DNA of 64,000 bases from Streptomyces sp. V4I2 (GTDB lineage: Bacteria; Actinomycetota; Actinomycetes; Streptomycetales; Streptomycetaceae), in NCBI RefSeq assembly GCF_030817655.1, contig NZ_JAUSZM010000003.1, positions 6,572,001 through 6,636,000 on the forward strand, in the 5' to 3' direction. Below, piece by piece: positions 53,737 to 63,370 of this stretch (positions are counted from its first letter, which is position 1; every line of letters begins with the position of its first letter). The notes below the pieces were generated by a model. The model had not been told where the DNA came from, searched no databases, and worked only from the letters and a program-made list of their open reading frames with translations. A program made the position numbers and the translations under genes.

Positions 53737-54255
53737 ATGGGCGGCTGGCAGCCGTTGCCGGACGATCTGCCGCCGGAGGTGCGGCACTTCGTGGAACAGT
53801 TGCGGCTCCTGAAGGACCGCACGGGACTCAGTCTGGTCGCCCTCGGCGCCCGGACCGCCTACAGCAAGTCCTCCTGGCACCGCTATCTCAACGCCACCCA
53901 GCCCCCGCCCCGGCAGGCCGTCGCCGCGCTGTGCCGGATCGCGGGCCTCGGCGGCACGGACGCCGAGCGCTTCGGCGTGCGCTGGGAACTGGCGGTCCAG
54001 GCGTGGCCCCGCCCCGCGACGGTGCCGGCCCCGTCCGCCGGGAGCGACGCGGGCGGCAGGGGGAGCGGCGAGCACGGCGGGAGTGGCGAGCACGGCGGGA
54101 GCGGCGCGTACGAGGACGATCCCACCCTGCCGTGGTGGGACGCGCCCCCCGAGCAGAGCGGTCGCGGGCGGAGCGGACGGCTGTTGCTGTCGGCCGTGCT
54201 GCTGCTCCTTGTGACGCTGCTGATCGGCGTCGTGGGGACCGTTGCGTTCGGGTGA
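53737..54255 (+). CDS. tail-anchored XRE helix-turn-helix protein
   Basis: A 172-residue protein. An N-terminal XRE-like DNA-binding domain (PEVRHFVEQLRLLKDRTGLSLVALGARTAYSKSSWHRYL) is joined by a Gly/Ser/His linker with GEHGGSGEHGGSG to a C-terminal membrane helix (LLLSAVLLLLVTLLIGVVGTVAF). It shares its head with the next gene (LPDDLPPEVRHF versus LPDELDPQVREF), so they are tandem duplicates. GGGGAGG six bases before ATG 53737 argues for this start over a longer frame from 53584. It may be a membrane-bound regulator. Confidence 0.82.
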   Translation: MGGWQPLPDDLPPEVRHFVEQLRLLKDRTGLSLVALGARTAYSKSSWHRYLNATQPPPRQAVAALCRIAGLGGTDAERFGVRWELAVQAWPRPATVPAPSAGSDAGGRGSGEHGGSGEHGGSGAYEDDPTLPWWDAPPEQSGRGRSGRLLLSAVLLLLVTLLIGVVGTVAFG

Positions 54256-54579
54256 GCCGAACACCTGCGTGGCAGGCGGTATTTCCGGTGTGTGACACTC
54301 GTGTCGATGTATTGAGACGTTCGCGGATTTGAGCCGAAGTCGTTCGACATGGGCGCTAACGTGTCTCCTTCTGCCGTCGGCGTACTGGACCTCCGACCGG
54401 TGGGCGTGCAACGGTGCATGCCCGCGGCCACGATGCACCCGTGCGCCCCCACCCCGGGAACTGAGATCCTGACTGGGCGCATCCCTGTGGGTAGCCACAA
54501 CGGGGACTCGGCAGAGGGCACCACGCATGGGGAATAGCGGGGAACAACCAGCACAACCCGGGGGAAGAGGGGGGTAGCA
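54256..54579. other. intergenic region between the tandem XRE genes
   Basis: A 324-base stretch. A six-base hairpin (GTTCGG/CCGAAC, 54246-54262) overlaps the stop of the first gene. A 62-residue open frame (54349-54537) has no ribosome site or family signal, so I do not call it. The end of the region holds a promoter and the G-rich ribosome site of the next gene. Confidence 0.5.
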
Positions 54580-55866
<1,287 letters not shown>

Positions 55867-55960
55867 CGGAAAAGAATCCGGGGGAGACGCGCATGCCCAC
55901 CTGAATCGCGGGCACGCGAACGTTACCCCCACGGGAGTCCGGCAATCGGTACCCCCGAAC

Positions 55961-56009
55961 GGCGGCCGCCTTCGTCCCCCCTCTCCCGGACGGGCGGCCG
56001 CCTCTTTTT
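55961..56009 (+). terminator. rho-independent terminator with T-run after the DUF2690 gene
   Basis: GGCGGCCGCC occurs at 55961-55970 and again at 55993-56002; the sequence is its own reverse complement, so the copies pair with each other. GTCC/GGAC may extend the stem inwards, and TTTTT follows at 56005-56009. A T-run is unusual in this genus. Confidence 0.75.
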
Positions 56010-56068
56010 GTGGCACGCGTCTTTGTGGCACGCGCTTGTGGGGTTCGTGAGAGCGGGCATCCGGAGGG

Positions 56069-56107
56069 GCGGGGCTCTGTGGCGGGGCTCTGTGGCGGGG
56101 CTCTGTG
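56069..56107. repeat. three perfect copies of a 13-base repeat
   Basis: GCGGGGCTCTGTG is present three times head to tail in the 378-base region (55867-56244) before mdh. Two copies of TTTGTGGCACGCG also lie close by at about 56007-56035. Confidence 0.88.
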
Positions 56108-56164
56108 GGCTGGGCCACACAACCCCGGACGTCCGGCATCCCGGATGCGCGATAGCCTGACCGC

Positions 56165-56194
56165 TGATCTCTCTTGACGCCAAGAGATCGATCA
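56165..56194. promoter_or_regulatory. inverted repeat in the mdh leader, candidate operator
   Basis: TCTCTTG (56170-56176), ACGC, CAAGAGA (56181-56187) is a perfect inverted repeat, and TGATC/GATCA extend it with a two-base offset. A TAGCCT box lies just upstream (56152-56157), so the repeat would fall around the transcription start. An unidentified regulator of mdh is the natural reading. Confidence 0.5.
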
Positions 56195-56244
56195 AACGTC
56201 CGGGGCAGGGACGCCCCACCGCCAGCTGTCATACGGAGAACGCC

Positions 56245-57234
56245 ATGACCCGCACTCCCGTGAACGTCACCGTCACCGGCGCGGCCGGCCAGATCGGTTA
56301 CGCCCTGCTCTTCCGCATCGCCTCCGGCCAGCTGCTCGGCGCGGACGTGCCGGTCAAGCTGCGCCTCCTGGAGATCACCCCCGCGCTGAAGGCCGCCGAG
56401 GGCACCGCCATGGAGCTGGACGACTGCGCGTTCCCGCTCCTGCAGGGCATCGACATCACGGACGACCCGAACGTCGCCTTCGCCGGCGCCAACGTCGCCC
56501 TCCTCGTGGGCGCCCGCCCCCGCACCAAGGGCATGGAGCGCGGTGACCTCCTCTCGGCCAACGGCGGCATCTTCAAGCCGCAGGGCAAGGCCATCAACGA
56601 CAACGCCGCGGACGACATCAAGGTCCTCGTCGTCGGCAACCCGGCCAACACCAACGCCCTGATCGCCCAGGCCGCCGCCCCGGACGTACCGGCCGAGCGC
56701 TTCACCGCGATGACCCGCCTGGACCACAACCGCGCGCTGACCCAGCTCGCGAAGAAGACGGGCTCCACGGTCGCCGACATCAAGCGCCTGACCATCTGGG
56801 GCAACCACTCCGCCACCCAGTACCCGGACATCTTCCACGCCACCATCGCCGGCAAGAACGCCGCCGAGGCCGTCAGCGACGAGAAGTGGCTGGCCGAGGA
56901 CTTCATCCCGACCGTCGCCAAGCGCGGCGCCGCGATCATCGAGGCCCGTGGCGCGTCCTCCGCGGCCTCCGCCGCCAACGCCGCCATCGACCACGTGCAC
57001 ACCTGGGTCAACGGCACCGCCGAGGGCGACTGGACCTCCATGGGCATCCCGTCGGACGGCTCCTACGGCGTCCCGGAGGGCCTGATCTCCTCCTTCCCGG
57101 TCACCACCAAGGACGGCAAGTACGAGATCGTCCAGGGCCTGGACATCAACGAGTTCTCCCGCGCCCGCATCGACGCCTCGGTGCAGGAGCTGGCGGAGGA
57201 GCGCGACGCGGTCCGCGGTCTCGGCCTCATCTGA
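56245..57234 (+). CDS. mdh: malate dehydrogenase
   Basis: Mdh oxidises malate to oxaloacetate with NAD in the TCA cycle. The 329-residue protein has the Rossmann motif VTGAAGQIGYALLFRIASG, the substrate Arg loop GARPRTKGMERGD, the Asp of TRLDHNRA, and the catalytic His in IWGNHSATQYPD. Length and sequence are those of the group-2 MDH found in actinobacteria. The ribosome site CGGAG is seven bases before the ATG. It is monocistronic, with a hairpin terminator after it. Confidence 0.97.
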   Translation: MTRTPVNVTVTGAAGQIGYALLFRIASGQLLGADVPVKLRLLEITPALKAAEGTAMELDDCAFPLLQGIDITDDPNVAFAGANVALLVGARPRTKGMERGDLLSANGGIFKPQGKAINDNAADDIKVLVVGNPANTNALIAQAAAPDVPAERFTAMTRLDHNRALTQLAKKTGSTVADIKRLTIWGNHSATQYPDIFHATIAGKNAAEAVSDEKWLAEDFIPTVAKRGAAIIEARGASSAASAANAAIDHVHTWVNGTAEGDWTSMGIPSDGSYGVPEGLISSFPVTTKDGKYEIVQGLDINEFSRARIDASVQELAEERDAVRGLGLI

Positions 57235-57278
57235 GCCCTCACGGCGGCCGCCTTCTCGACGGCTCTGTCACGACCCCG

Positions 57279-57318
57279 CACGGGCTCTGTTCCGGTTCCG
57301 ACCGGAACGGGGCCCGTG
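57279..57318. terminator. terminator after mdh
   Basis: CACGGGC/GCCCGTG (57279-57285, 57312-57318) enclose an eight-base perfect inner stem GTTCCGGT/ACCGGAAC with a four-base loop, 45 bases after mdh. Confidence 0.82.
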
Positions 57319-57377
57319 CCCCTTTCCGCCCCTACCGTCGGAATATCACCAGGGGACGGGGTTTTCGGGGGGTCGTG

Positions 57378-58142
57378 ATGAGCGGCGGACGGTACGGCTA
57401 TGGCTACAGCTCCGGCTCCGGCTCCGGCTCCGGAGCGGAACACGAGCCGAGCGAGGAGCGCGGGCAGGCGCCCTGGGCCTGGGCGCCGACACAGACGGCC
57501 CTGGTGTACGCGCCCGCTCCGCCGCCCTGCCACGCGGTGCGGCGCCTGCTGCTCGCCCTCGTCCTGGCGGTCGCCGTGGGCACGGGGGTGGGCGTCGGCG
57601 TCTGGTTCCTGATCCGCGACACCTCGACGATCCGCGACACCTCGACGGTCCCCGGAGCCGGACGCGATCCGGCGGTGAGCGTCACCGCGAGCCCGTCGGC
57701 CGTCGCCCCCGGCTACCGGCGCGCCCTGGACCCCGTCGGCTACTCCGTCGACGTCCCCGCGGGCTGGACCCGCACCCAGAAACAGGGCCGGCTCGCCCCC
57801 GTCGTCTCCTACGACGCCCCGGCCGACGGACGCCGGCTGCAGATCTTCCGGCTGGCGGAGGCCACCGCGGCCGAGTCCCTCGCCCTCGCCGAGACCCACC
57901 CCGGCTACGGCTTCGCCCGGCAGCCCGGCTACCGGCCCCTCGACCGGGCCTCCGGCGCCACCTGGTCCGAACTCTCCTACCGCTACGACGACTCGGACAC
58001 CGGCCCGCGCCAGGTCGTCGACCACCGCTTCGAGTCGGCCGACGGCACCCGGTACGCGATCCGCTCCAGCGGCCCGGAGAGCCTCGCGGCGGCGTCGGTG
58101 CGTGAGCCGCTCACCAGGGCGGTGGGGTCGTTCGAGCCCTGA
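57378..58142 (+). CDS. single-pass membrane protein with extracellular domain
   Basis: A 254-residue protein. It has a short cytoplasmic head with YGYGYSSGSGSGSGAEHE, one membrane helix (LLLALVLAVAVGTGVGVGVWFLI), and an extracellular part of ~170 residues that begins with a DTSTIRDTST repeat (two 18-base DNA copies at about 57610-57645) and then a soluble domain (GYSVDVPAGWTRTQKQGRLAPVVSY, ATWSELSYRYDDSDTGPRQVVDHRF) like lipoproteins of unknown function. The start is ATG after a GGGGGG site. It converges on the MarR-GNAT gene. Confidence 0.8.
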   Translation: MSGGRYGYGYSSGSGSGSGAEHEPSEERGQAPWAWAPTQTALVYAPAPPPCHAVRRLLLALVLAVAVGTGVGVGVWFLIRDTSTIRDTSTVPGAGRDPAVSVTASPSAVAPGYRRALDPVGYSVDVPAGWTRTQKQGRLAPVVSYDAPADGRRLQIFRLAEATAAESLALAETHPGYGFARQPGYRPLDRASGATWSELSYRYDDSDTGPRQVVDHRFESADGTRYAIRSSGPESLAAASVREPLTRAVGSFEP

Positions 58143-58145
58143 GCG

Positions 58146-59054
58146 TCACTCCAGGCGCTTCTCGAACCAGTGGGCGGCGTAGACGTTGTCGTCGTAGCGC
58201 GGGATCTCCCGGTACCCGCACGCCCGGTACATCGCCTGCGCCTCCGTGAGCGCCGCGTGCGTGTCCAGCCGTACGACGTCGAAGCCGCGCGCGGCGGCCT
58301 CGCCCTCCAGTGCAGCGAGCAGGCGTCGGGCGAGGCCCAGGCGGCGGGCCTCCCGGTGCACCCACACATGCCGGATCTCGCCGACCCGCGGTTCCAGCCG
58401 GCGCAGCGCCCCGCAGCCCACCGGGCGGCTCTCCTCGTACGCGACGAAGAAGGCGCCGGCGTCGCCGGACACCTCCTCGGGCCGTACCAGGGCGGACTCG
58501 TCGAAGCCCTCCGGGAACCGGACGTCGAGGTCGGCGGCGTACGCCTCCAGGCAGGCGCGGGCGTCCGGGGAGGCGCCGGGGACGAGGGTGACGGTGATGG
58601 CGGCCAGGCGCAGCAGGCGCTGTGCGGTGGCGAGCGCGCCGGTCAGGTCGGTGCGCTGTCCCGGGGCGAGGCCTTCGAGCAGGCCGGCGGCGAGGGCGCC
58701 CGCCCGGCGGTTCTGCTCCGTGACCTCGGCGCGTCCGGCGGGCGTCAGTGCCACCCGGCGCAGCCGGTTGTCACCGGGGTGCACGCTCGTGCGGACCAGG
58801 CCCTGAGCCTCCAGGGCCTTCGCCATCCGGCTCAGGTATCCGGCGTCGAGACCGAGCCGCGTCCTGAGCTCCCGCAGGGACGCGCCGGTGCCGGACGCCT
58901 CCGACGCGCTCTCGTGGATCTCGAACAGCAGCCGGGCCTCGCCGAGCGGGCGGTCCTGGCCGAGGTAGTGGTCGTCCAGGACGCCGATGCGGCGCGTGAA
59001 GTAGCGGTTGAAGCGGCGGAGGGCCGTCACCTGATCCATCGACACTGGCTCCAT
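58146..59054 (-). CDS. MarR-GNAT fusion regulator
   Basis: A 302-residue fusion. The N-terminal winged-helix domain is MarR-type: SLRELRTRLGLDAGYLSRMAKALEAQGLVRTSVHPGDNRLRRVALT. The C-terminal half is a GNAT acetyltransferase, with GAFFVAYEESRPVGCGALRRLE and the acetyl-CoA loop VHREARRLGLARRLLAALE, and ALTEAQAMYRACGYREIPRYDDN. The two halves suggest a regulator that also modifies a ligand. A palindrome lies directly upstream of its start at 59060. It is divergent from the betaine operon and may control it. ATG 59054 is used; ATG 59039 is possible. Confidence 0.92.
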   Translation of the reverse strand: MEPVSMDQVTALRRFNRYFTRRIGVLDDHYLGQDRPLGEARLLFEIHESASEASGTGASLRELRTRLGLDAGYLSRMAKALEAQGLVRTSVHPGDNRLRRVALTPAGRAEVTEQNRRAGALAAGLLEGLAPGQRTDLTGALATAQRLLRLAAITVTLVPGASPDARACLEAYAADLDVRFPEGFDESALVRPEEVSGDAGAFFVAYEESRPVGCGALRRLEPRVGEIRHVWVHREARRLGLARRLLAALEGEAAARGFDVVRLDTHAALTEAQAMYRACGYREIPRYDDNVYAAHWFEKRLE

Positions 59055-59059
59055 ATTTC

Positions 59060-59075
59060 TTTGACTTTAGTCAAA
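59060..59075. promoter_or_regulatory. MarR-type palindromic operator
   Basis: TTTGACT and AGTCAAA are separated by TT, five bases ahead of the MarR-GNAT start and about 150 bases ahead of the divergent dehydrogenase gene. This size and symmetry are usual for MarR dimers. Control of both genes is my inference. Confidence 0.7.
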
Positions 59076-59221
59076 CTTTGGCGGATGGCCCAGTGATACG
59101 GCGCACTTTCGGCCATGGATTGCGCATGCAATGGAGGGGTTCGGGCATGCGCCAACGGTCCCGGTGAGTGACACGTGAGTGACACAGGGGCACTGAACAG
59201 GAACGGAAGGCAAAACCGATC

Positions 59222-60742
59222 ATGGCGGACACACCAGAACTCCAGGTGCGGAAGACCATCCACGCGGACGGGGAGTGGCTCGAAGCCGTCTCCGGCGCCA
59301 CGCGCGAGATCATCGACCCCGCGGACGCCCTGCCGTTCGCCCTGGTCGCGGAGGGCGACGAGAAGGACACCGACCTGGCGGTCGCGGCCGCCCGGCGGGC
59401 CTTCGACCACGGCGACTGGCCGCGCACCCCCGCCGCCGAACGCGCCGCACTGCTGCGCCGCGTCGCCGATCTCCTCATACGCGACCGTGAAGAGCTCGGC
59501 CTGCTGGAGAGCCGTGACGCGGGCAAGACCCTCGAGGAGGGCCGCGTCGACATCGACTGTGTCGCGGACGCCTTCCGTTACTTCGCCGACCTCGTCGCCG
59601 CCGAGGCCCCGGGCCGGGTCGTCGACGCGGGCTCGCCCGACATCCACAGCGTGGTCGTGCACGAGCCCCTCGGCGTGTGCGCGCTGATCACGCCCTGGAA
59701 CTACCCGCTGCTCCAGGCCAGTTGGAAGATCGCCCCGGCGCTCGCGGCCGGCAACACCTTCGTGGTCAAGCCGAGCGAGATCACCCCGCTGACAACGGTC
59801 GCCCTCATCGACCTCCTCACCGAGGCCGGACTCCCCGCCGGCGTCGCCAACATCGTCACGGGTCCGGGCCACTCGGTCGGCGCCCGCCTCGCCGAGCACC
59901 CCGACGTCGACCTGGTCTCCTTCACCGGCGGCCTGGTCAGCGGCACGAAGGTGGCCCAGGCCGCCGCCCCGGGGGTCAAGAAGGTCGCCCTCGAACTCGG
60001 CGGCAAGAACCCCAACGTCGTCTTCGCCGACGCCTGCGCCACCGAGGAGGCCTTCGACACCGCCGTCGACCAGGCCCTCAACGCGGCCTTCATCCACAGC
60101 GGCCAGGTCTGCTCCGCGGGCGCCCGCCTCATCGTCGAGGAGTCGGTCCGGGACCGCTTCGTCGCCGAACTCGCCCGCAGGGCGGAACGTATCCGCCTCG
60201 GCCGCGGCACGGAGGACGGCGTCGAGTGCGGCCCGCTCGTCTCCGAACAGCAGCGCGCCAAGGTGGAGTCGTACGTCGAATCCGCGCTCGCCGAGGGCGC
60301 GGTGCTGCGCTCCGGCGGCAAGCGGCCCGCGCCGTCGGCCGAACGCCCCGCCGCCGGCTACTTCTACGAGCCGACCGTCCTCGACCACTGCCACCGCGAG
60401 ATGAGGGTCGTACGGGAGGAGGTCTTCGGACCCGTGCTCACCGTCGAGACCTTCCGCACCGAGGACGAGGCGGTCGCCCTCGCCAACGACACCGAGTACG
60501 GCCTCGCCGGCGGCGTCTGGACCACCGACGCCGGCCGGGCCCGCAGGGTCGCGGGCCGACTGCGGCACGGCACGGTCTGGATCAACGACTTCCACCCCTA
60601 CCTCCCCCAGGCGGAGTGGGGCGGCTTCGGCAAGAGCGGGACGGGCCGCGAACTGGGCCCCGCCGGCCTCGCCGAGTACCGCGAGACCAAGCACGTCTAC
60701 CAGAACCTCGCGCCCAAGCCCGTCCGCTGGTTCGCCGGCTGA
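59222..60742 (+). CDS. betB: betaine aldehyde dehydrogenase
   Basis: A 506-residue NAD-dependent aldehyde dehydrogenase. The catalytic Cys is in SGQVCSAGARL, the general base Glu in ALELGGKNPNVVF, the oxyanion Asn in ITPWNYPLLQ, and the nucleotide loop in SFTGGLVSGTK. BADH makes glycine betaine from betaine aldehyde. The following choline oxidase-like enzyme and betaine transporter genes make this substrate the likely one. GGAAGG is seen about ten bases ahead of the ATG. The general aldehyde dehydrogenase call is firm, the betaine assignment rests on context. Confidence 0.9.
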   Translation: MADTPELQVRKTIHADGEWLEAVSGATREIIDPADALPFALVAEGDEKDTDLAVAAARRAFDHGDWPRTPAAERAALLRRVADLLIRDREELGLLESRDAGKTLEEGRVDIDCVADAFRYFADLVAAEAPGRVVDAGSPDIHSVVVHEPLGVCALITPWNYPLLQASWKIAPALAAGNTFVVKPSEITPLTTVALIDLLTEAGLPAGVANIVTGPGHSVGARLAEHPDVDLVSFTGGLVSGTKVAQAAAPGVKKVALELGGKNPNVVFADACATEEAFDTAVDQALNAAFIHSGQVCSAGARLIVEESVRDRFVAELARRAERIRLGRGTEDGVECGPLVSEQQRAKVESYVESALAEGAVLRSGGKRPAPSAERPAAGYFYEPTVLDHCHREMRVVREEVFGPVLTVETFRTEDEAVALANDTEYGLAGGVWTTDAGRARRVAGRLRHGTVWINDFHPYLPQAEWGGFGKSGTGRELGPAGLAEYRETKHVYQNLAPKPVRWFAG

Positions 60743-60776
60743 CCTCCCTCCCTCGCAAGCCCCTGGAGTACCTCCC

Positions 60777-62300
60777 ATGCACCAGCACGAGTACGACTAC
60801 GTCGTGATAGGCGGCGGCACCGCGGGATCAGTCATCGCCTCCCGCCTCACCGAGAACCCCGACGTCACCGTCGCCGTCATCGAAGGCGGCCCCAGCGACG
60901 TGGACAGAGACGACGTCCTGACCCTGCGCCGCTGGATGGGCCTGCTCGGCGGCGATCTCGACTACGACTACCCGACCACCGAGCAGCCACGCGGCAACTC
61001 CCACATCCGGCACAGCCGGGCCCGCGTCCTCGGCGGGTGTTCCTCCCACAACACCCTGATCGCCTTCAAGCCGCTGCCGTCCGACTGGGACGAGTGGGAG
61101 GCGGCCGGCGCCAAGGGCTGGGGCGCGGTCCCGATGGAGGCCTATTTCGCGCGGCTGAAGAACAACATCGTCCCGGTCGACGAGAAGGACCGGAACGCCA
61201 TCGCCCGCGACTTCGTCGACGCCGCGCAGAAGGCGCTCGACGTCCCCCGCGTCGAGGGCTTCAACAAGAGGCCGTTCGACGACGGCGTCGGCTTCTTCGA
61301 CCTCGCCTACCACCCCGAGAACAACAAGCGCTCCTCGGCGTCGGTGGCGTACCTGCACCCGGTGATGGACGAGCGGCCGGGCCTCCGCATCCTGCTGGAG
61401 ACCTGGGCGTACCGGCTGGAGCTCGACGGCACCCGCGCCGAGGGCGTGCACGTCCGCACGAAGGACGGCGAGGAGCTCCTCGTACGGGCCCGCAACGAGG
61501 TCCTGCTGTGCGCGGGCGCCGTCGACTCGCCCCGACTGCTCCTGCACTCCGGCATCGGCCCGAAGGCCGACCTGGAGGCGCTCGGCATCCCCGTCGTGCA
61601 CGACCTGCCGGGCGTCGGCGAGAACCTGCTCGACCACCCCGAGTCGGTGATCGTCTGGGAGACCAACGGACCCATTCCGGAGAACTCCGCGATGGACTCC
61701 GACGCGGGCCTGTTCGTGCGCCGCGACCCCGAACACGCGGGCCCCGACCTGATGTTCCACTTCTACCAGATCCCGTTCACGGACAATCCGGAGCGCCTGG
61801 GCTACGAACGCCCGCCCTTCGGCGTCTCGATGACCCCGAACATCCCCAAGCCGAAGAGCCGCGGCCGGCTGTTCCTGACCAGCGCCGACCCCTCGGTCAA
61901 GCCGGCCCTCGACTTCCGCTACTTCACCGACGAGGACGACTACGACGGCCGTACCCTCGTCGACGGCATCAAGATCGCCCGCGAGATAGCCAAGGCCGAG
62001 CCGCTCGCGGGCTGGCTCAAGCGCGAGGTGGCCCCCGGGCCGCAGGTCACCGGGGACGAGGAGCTGGGCGAGTACGCCCGCAAGGTCGCGCACACCGTGT
62101 ACCACCCGGCGGGGACCTGCCGGATGGGCGCCGCGGACGACCCATCGGCCGTCGTCGACCCCGAGTTGCGGATCCGTGGACTGGACGGCATCCGTATCGC
62201 CGACGCGTCCGTCTTCCCGACCATGCCGGCCGTGAACCCGATGATCGGGGTGTTGATGGTCGGGGAACGGGCCGTCGACCTCCTTGGAGGTGGTGCGTGA
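60777..62300 (+). CDS. choline oxidase-like GMC oxidoreductase
   Basis: A 507-residue GMC flavoprotein. The FAD loop is YVVIGGGTAGSVIASRL. The RVLGGCSSHNTLIAF motif places a His where choline oxidase of Arthrobacter binds FAD covalently, although the Ser at 101 in that enzyme is Thr here. The catalytic His lies in VYHPAGTCRMG and Asn in AVNPMIGVLMVGE. It probably oxidises choline to betaine aldehyde (possibly on to betaine). Its start is ATG after GGAG, and the stop overlaps the transporter gene (ATGA). Choline dehydrogenase is the alternative. Confidence 0.87.
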   Translation: MHQHEYDYVVIGGGTAGSVIASRLTENPDVTVAVIEGGPSDVDRDDVLTLRRWMGLLGGDLDYDYPTTEQPRGNSHIRHSRARVLGGCSSHNTLIAFKPLPSDWDEWEAAGAKGWGAVPMEAYFARLKNNIVPVDEKDRNAIARDFVDAAQKALDVPRVEGFNKRPFDDGVGFFDLAYHPENNKRSSASVAYLHPVMDERPGLRILLETWAYRLELDGTRAEGVHVRTKDGEELLVRARNEVLLCAGAVDSPRLLLHSGIGPKADLEALGIPVVHDLPGVGENLLDHPESVIVWETNGPIPENSAMDSDAGLFVRRDPEHAGPDLMFHFYQIPFTDNPERLGYERPPFGVSMTPNIPKPKSRGRLFLTSADPSVKPALDFRYFTDEDDYDGRTLVDGIKIAREIAKAEPLAGWLKREVAPGPQVTGDEELGEYARKVAHTVYHPAGTCRMGAADDPSAVVDPELRIRGLDGIRIADASVFPTMPAVNPMIGVLMVGERAVDLLGGGA

Positions 62301-63370
62301 TGAGTACGACCACGACTGACAGTGCGACCACGGCTCCCGTGTTCTCCGTCGAGGGCCTGTGGAAGGTCTTCGGCCCCAAGGCCGACAGCGTCCCCGCCGA
62401 CCCCGAGCTGGCCGCCCTGCCGCCCGCCGAACTGCGCGCCCGCACCGGCTGCACCGCCGCCGTCCAGGACGTCTCCTTCGACGTGCGCAAGGGTGAGGTC
62501 TTCGTCGTCATGGGCCTGTCCGGCTCCGGCAAGTCCACGCTGGTGCGCTGTCTGACCCGGCTGATCGAACCGACCGCCGGCACGATCGTCATCGACGGCG
62601 AGGATGTCCGCGCCATGGACAAGTCCCGGCTGCGCGAACTGCGCCGCCACCGCGCCGCGATGGTCTTCCAGCACTTCGGCCTGCTCCCGCACCGCACGGT
62701 CCTCGACAACGTCGCCTACGGCCTGGAGATCCAGGGCATGGGCAAGGCCGAGCGCCGCGAGCGGGCCAGGAAGGTCGTCGAGAAGGTCGGCCTGGAGGGC
62801 ATGGAGCAGCGCAGGCCCGGCCAGCTGTCCGGCGGCCAGCAGCAGCGCGTCGGGCTGGCCCGGGCGCTCGCCGTCGACCCCGAAGTCCTGCTCTTCGACG
62901 AGCCGTTCAGCGCGCTCGACCCGCTGATCCGGCGCGACATGCAGGAGGAGGTCGTCCGGATGCACCGCGAGGAGGGCCGCACGATGGTCTTCATCACGCA
63001 CGACCTCAGCGAGGCCCTGAAGCTGGGCGACCGCATCGCGCTGATGCGCGACGGCCGCGTGGTGCAGCTGGGCACGCCGGAGGAGATCGTGGGCTCGCCC
63101 GCCGACGACTACGTCCGCGAGTTCGTCCGCGACGTCCCGCGCGAGCAGGTCATGACGGTTCGCACCGCCATGCGCGCCGGGGACTGCGAGGGCCCGGAGC
63201 ACCCGGGTGCGATCGCCGCCGACGCGGTGGTCGCCGAGGCGATCAAGGTCGTCTCCCGCAGCCGCAAGCCCGCGTGTGTCGTGGAGGACGGCCGGTGTCT
63301 GGGGGTCGTCGATCACGAACGGCTCCTGGATGTCGTAGCCGGAACGGAGCTCCGCAAGGAGGCGGTCTGA
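62300..63370 (+). CDS. glycine betaine/proline ABC transporter, ATP-binding protein
   Basis: A 356-residue ATPase of the OpuAA/ProV family. Walker A is MGLSGSGKSTLVRCL, Q-loop VFQHFGLLPHRT, signature LSGGQQQRVGLARALA, Walker B VLLFDEPFSALDP, and H-loop ITHDLSEALKLGD. A family-specific N-terminal extension and a C-terminal CBS-like part (AVVAEAIKVVSRSRKPACVVEDG) are present. It overlaps the oxidase gene (ATGA) and the permease gene (ATGA), so the operon is tightly coupled. Confidence 0.93.
   Translation: MSTTTTDSATTAPVFSVEGLWKVFGPKADSVPADPELAALPPAELRARTGCTAAVQDVSFDVRKGEVFVVMGLSGSGKSTLVRCLTRLIEPTAGTIVIDGEDVRAMDKSRLRELRRHRAAMVFQHFGLLPHRTVLDNVAYGLEIQGMGKAERRERARKVVEKVGLEGMEQRRPGQLSGGQQQRVGLARALAVDPEVLLFDEPFSALDPLIRRDMQEEVVRMHREEGRTMVFITHDLSEALKLGDRIALMRDGRVVQLGTPEEIVGSPADDYVREFVRDVPREQVMTVRTAMRAGDCEGPEHPGAIAADAVVAEAIKVVSRSRKPACVVEDGRCLGVVDHERLLDVVAGTELRKEAV

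Noticed and set aside
54349..54537. 62-residue open frame between the tandem XRE genes
   Set aside because: No ribosome-binding site, no domain, and no coupling to its neighbours.
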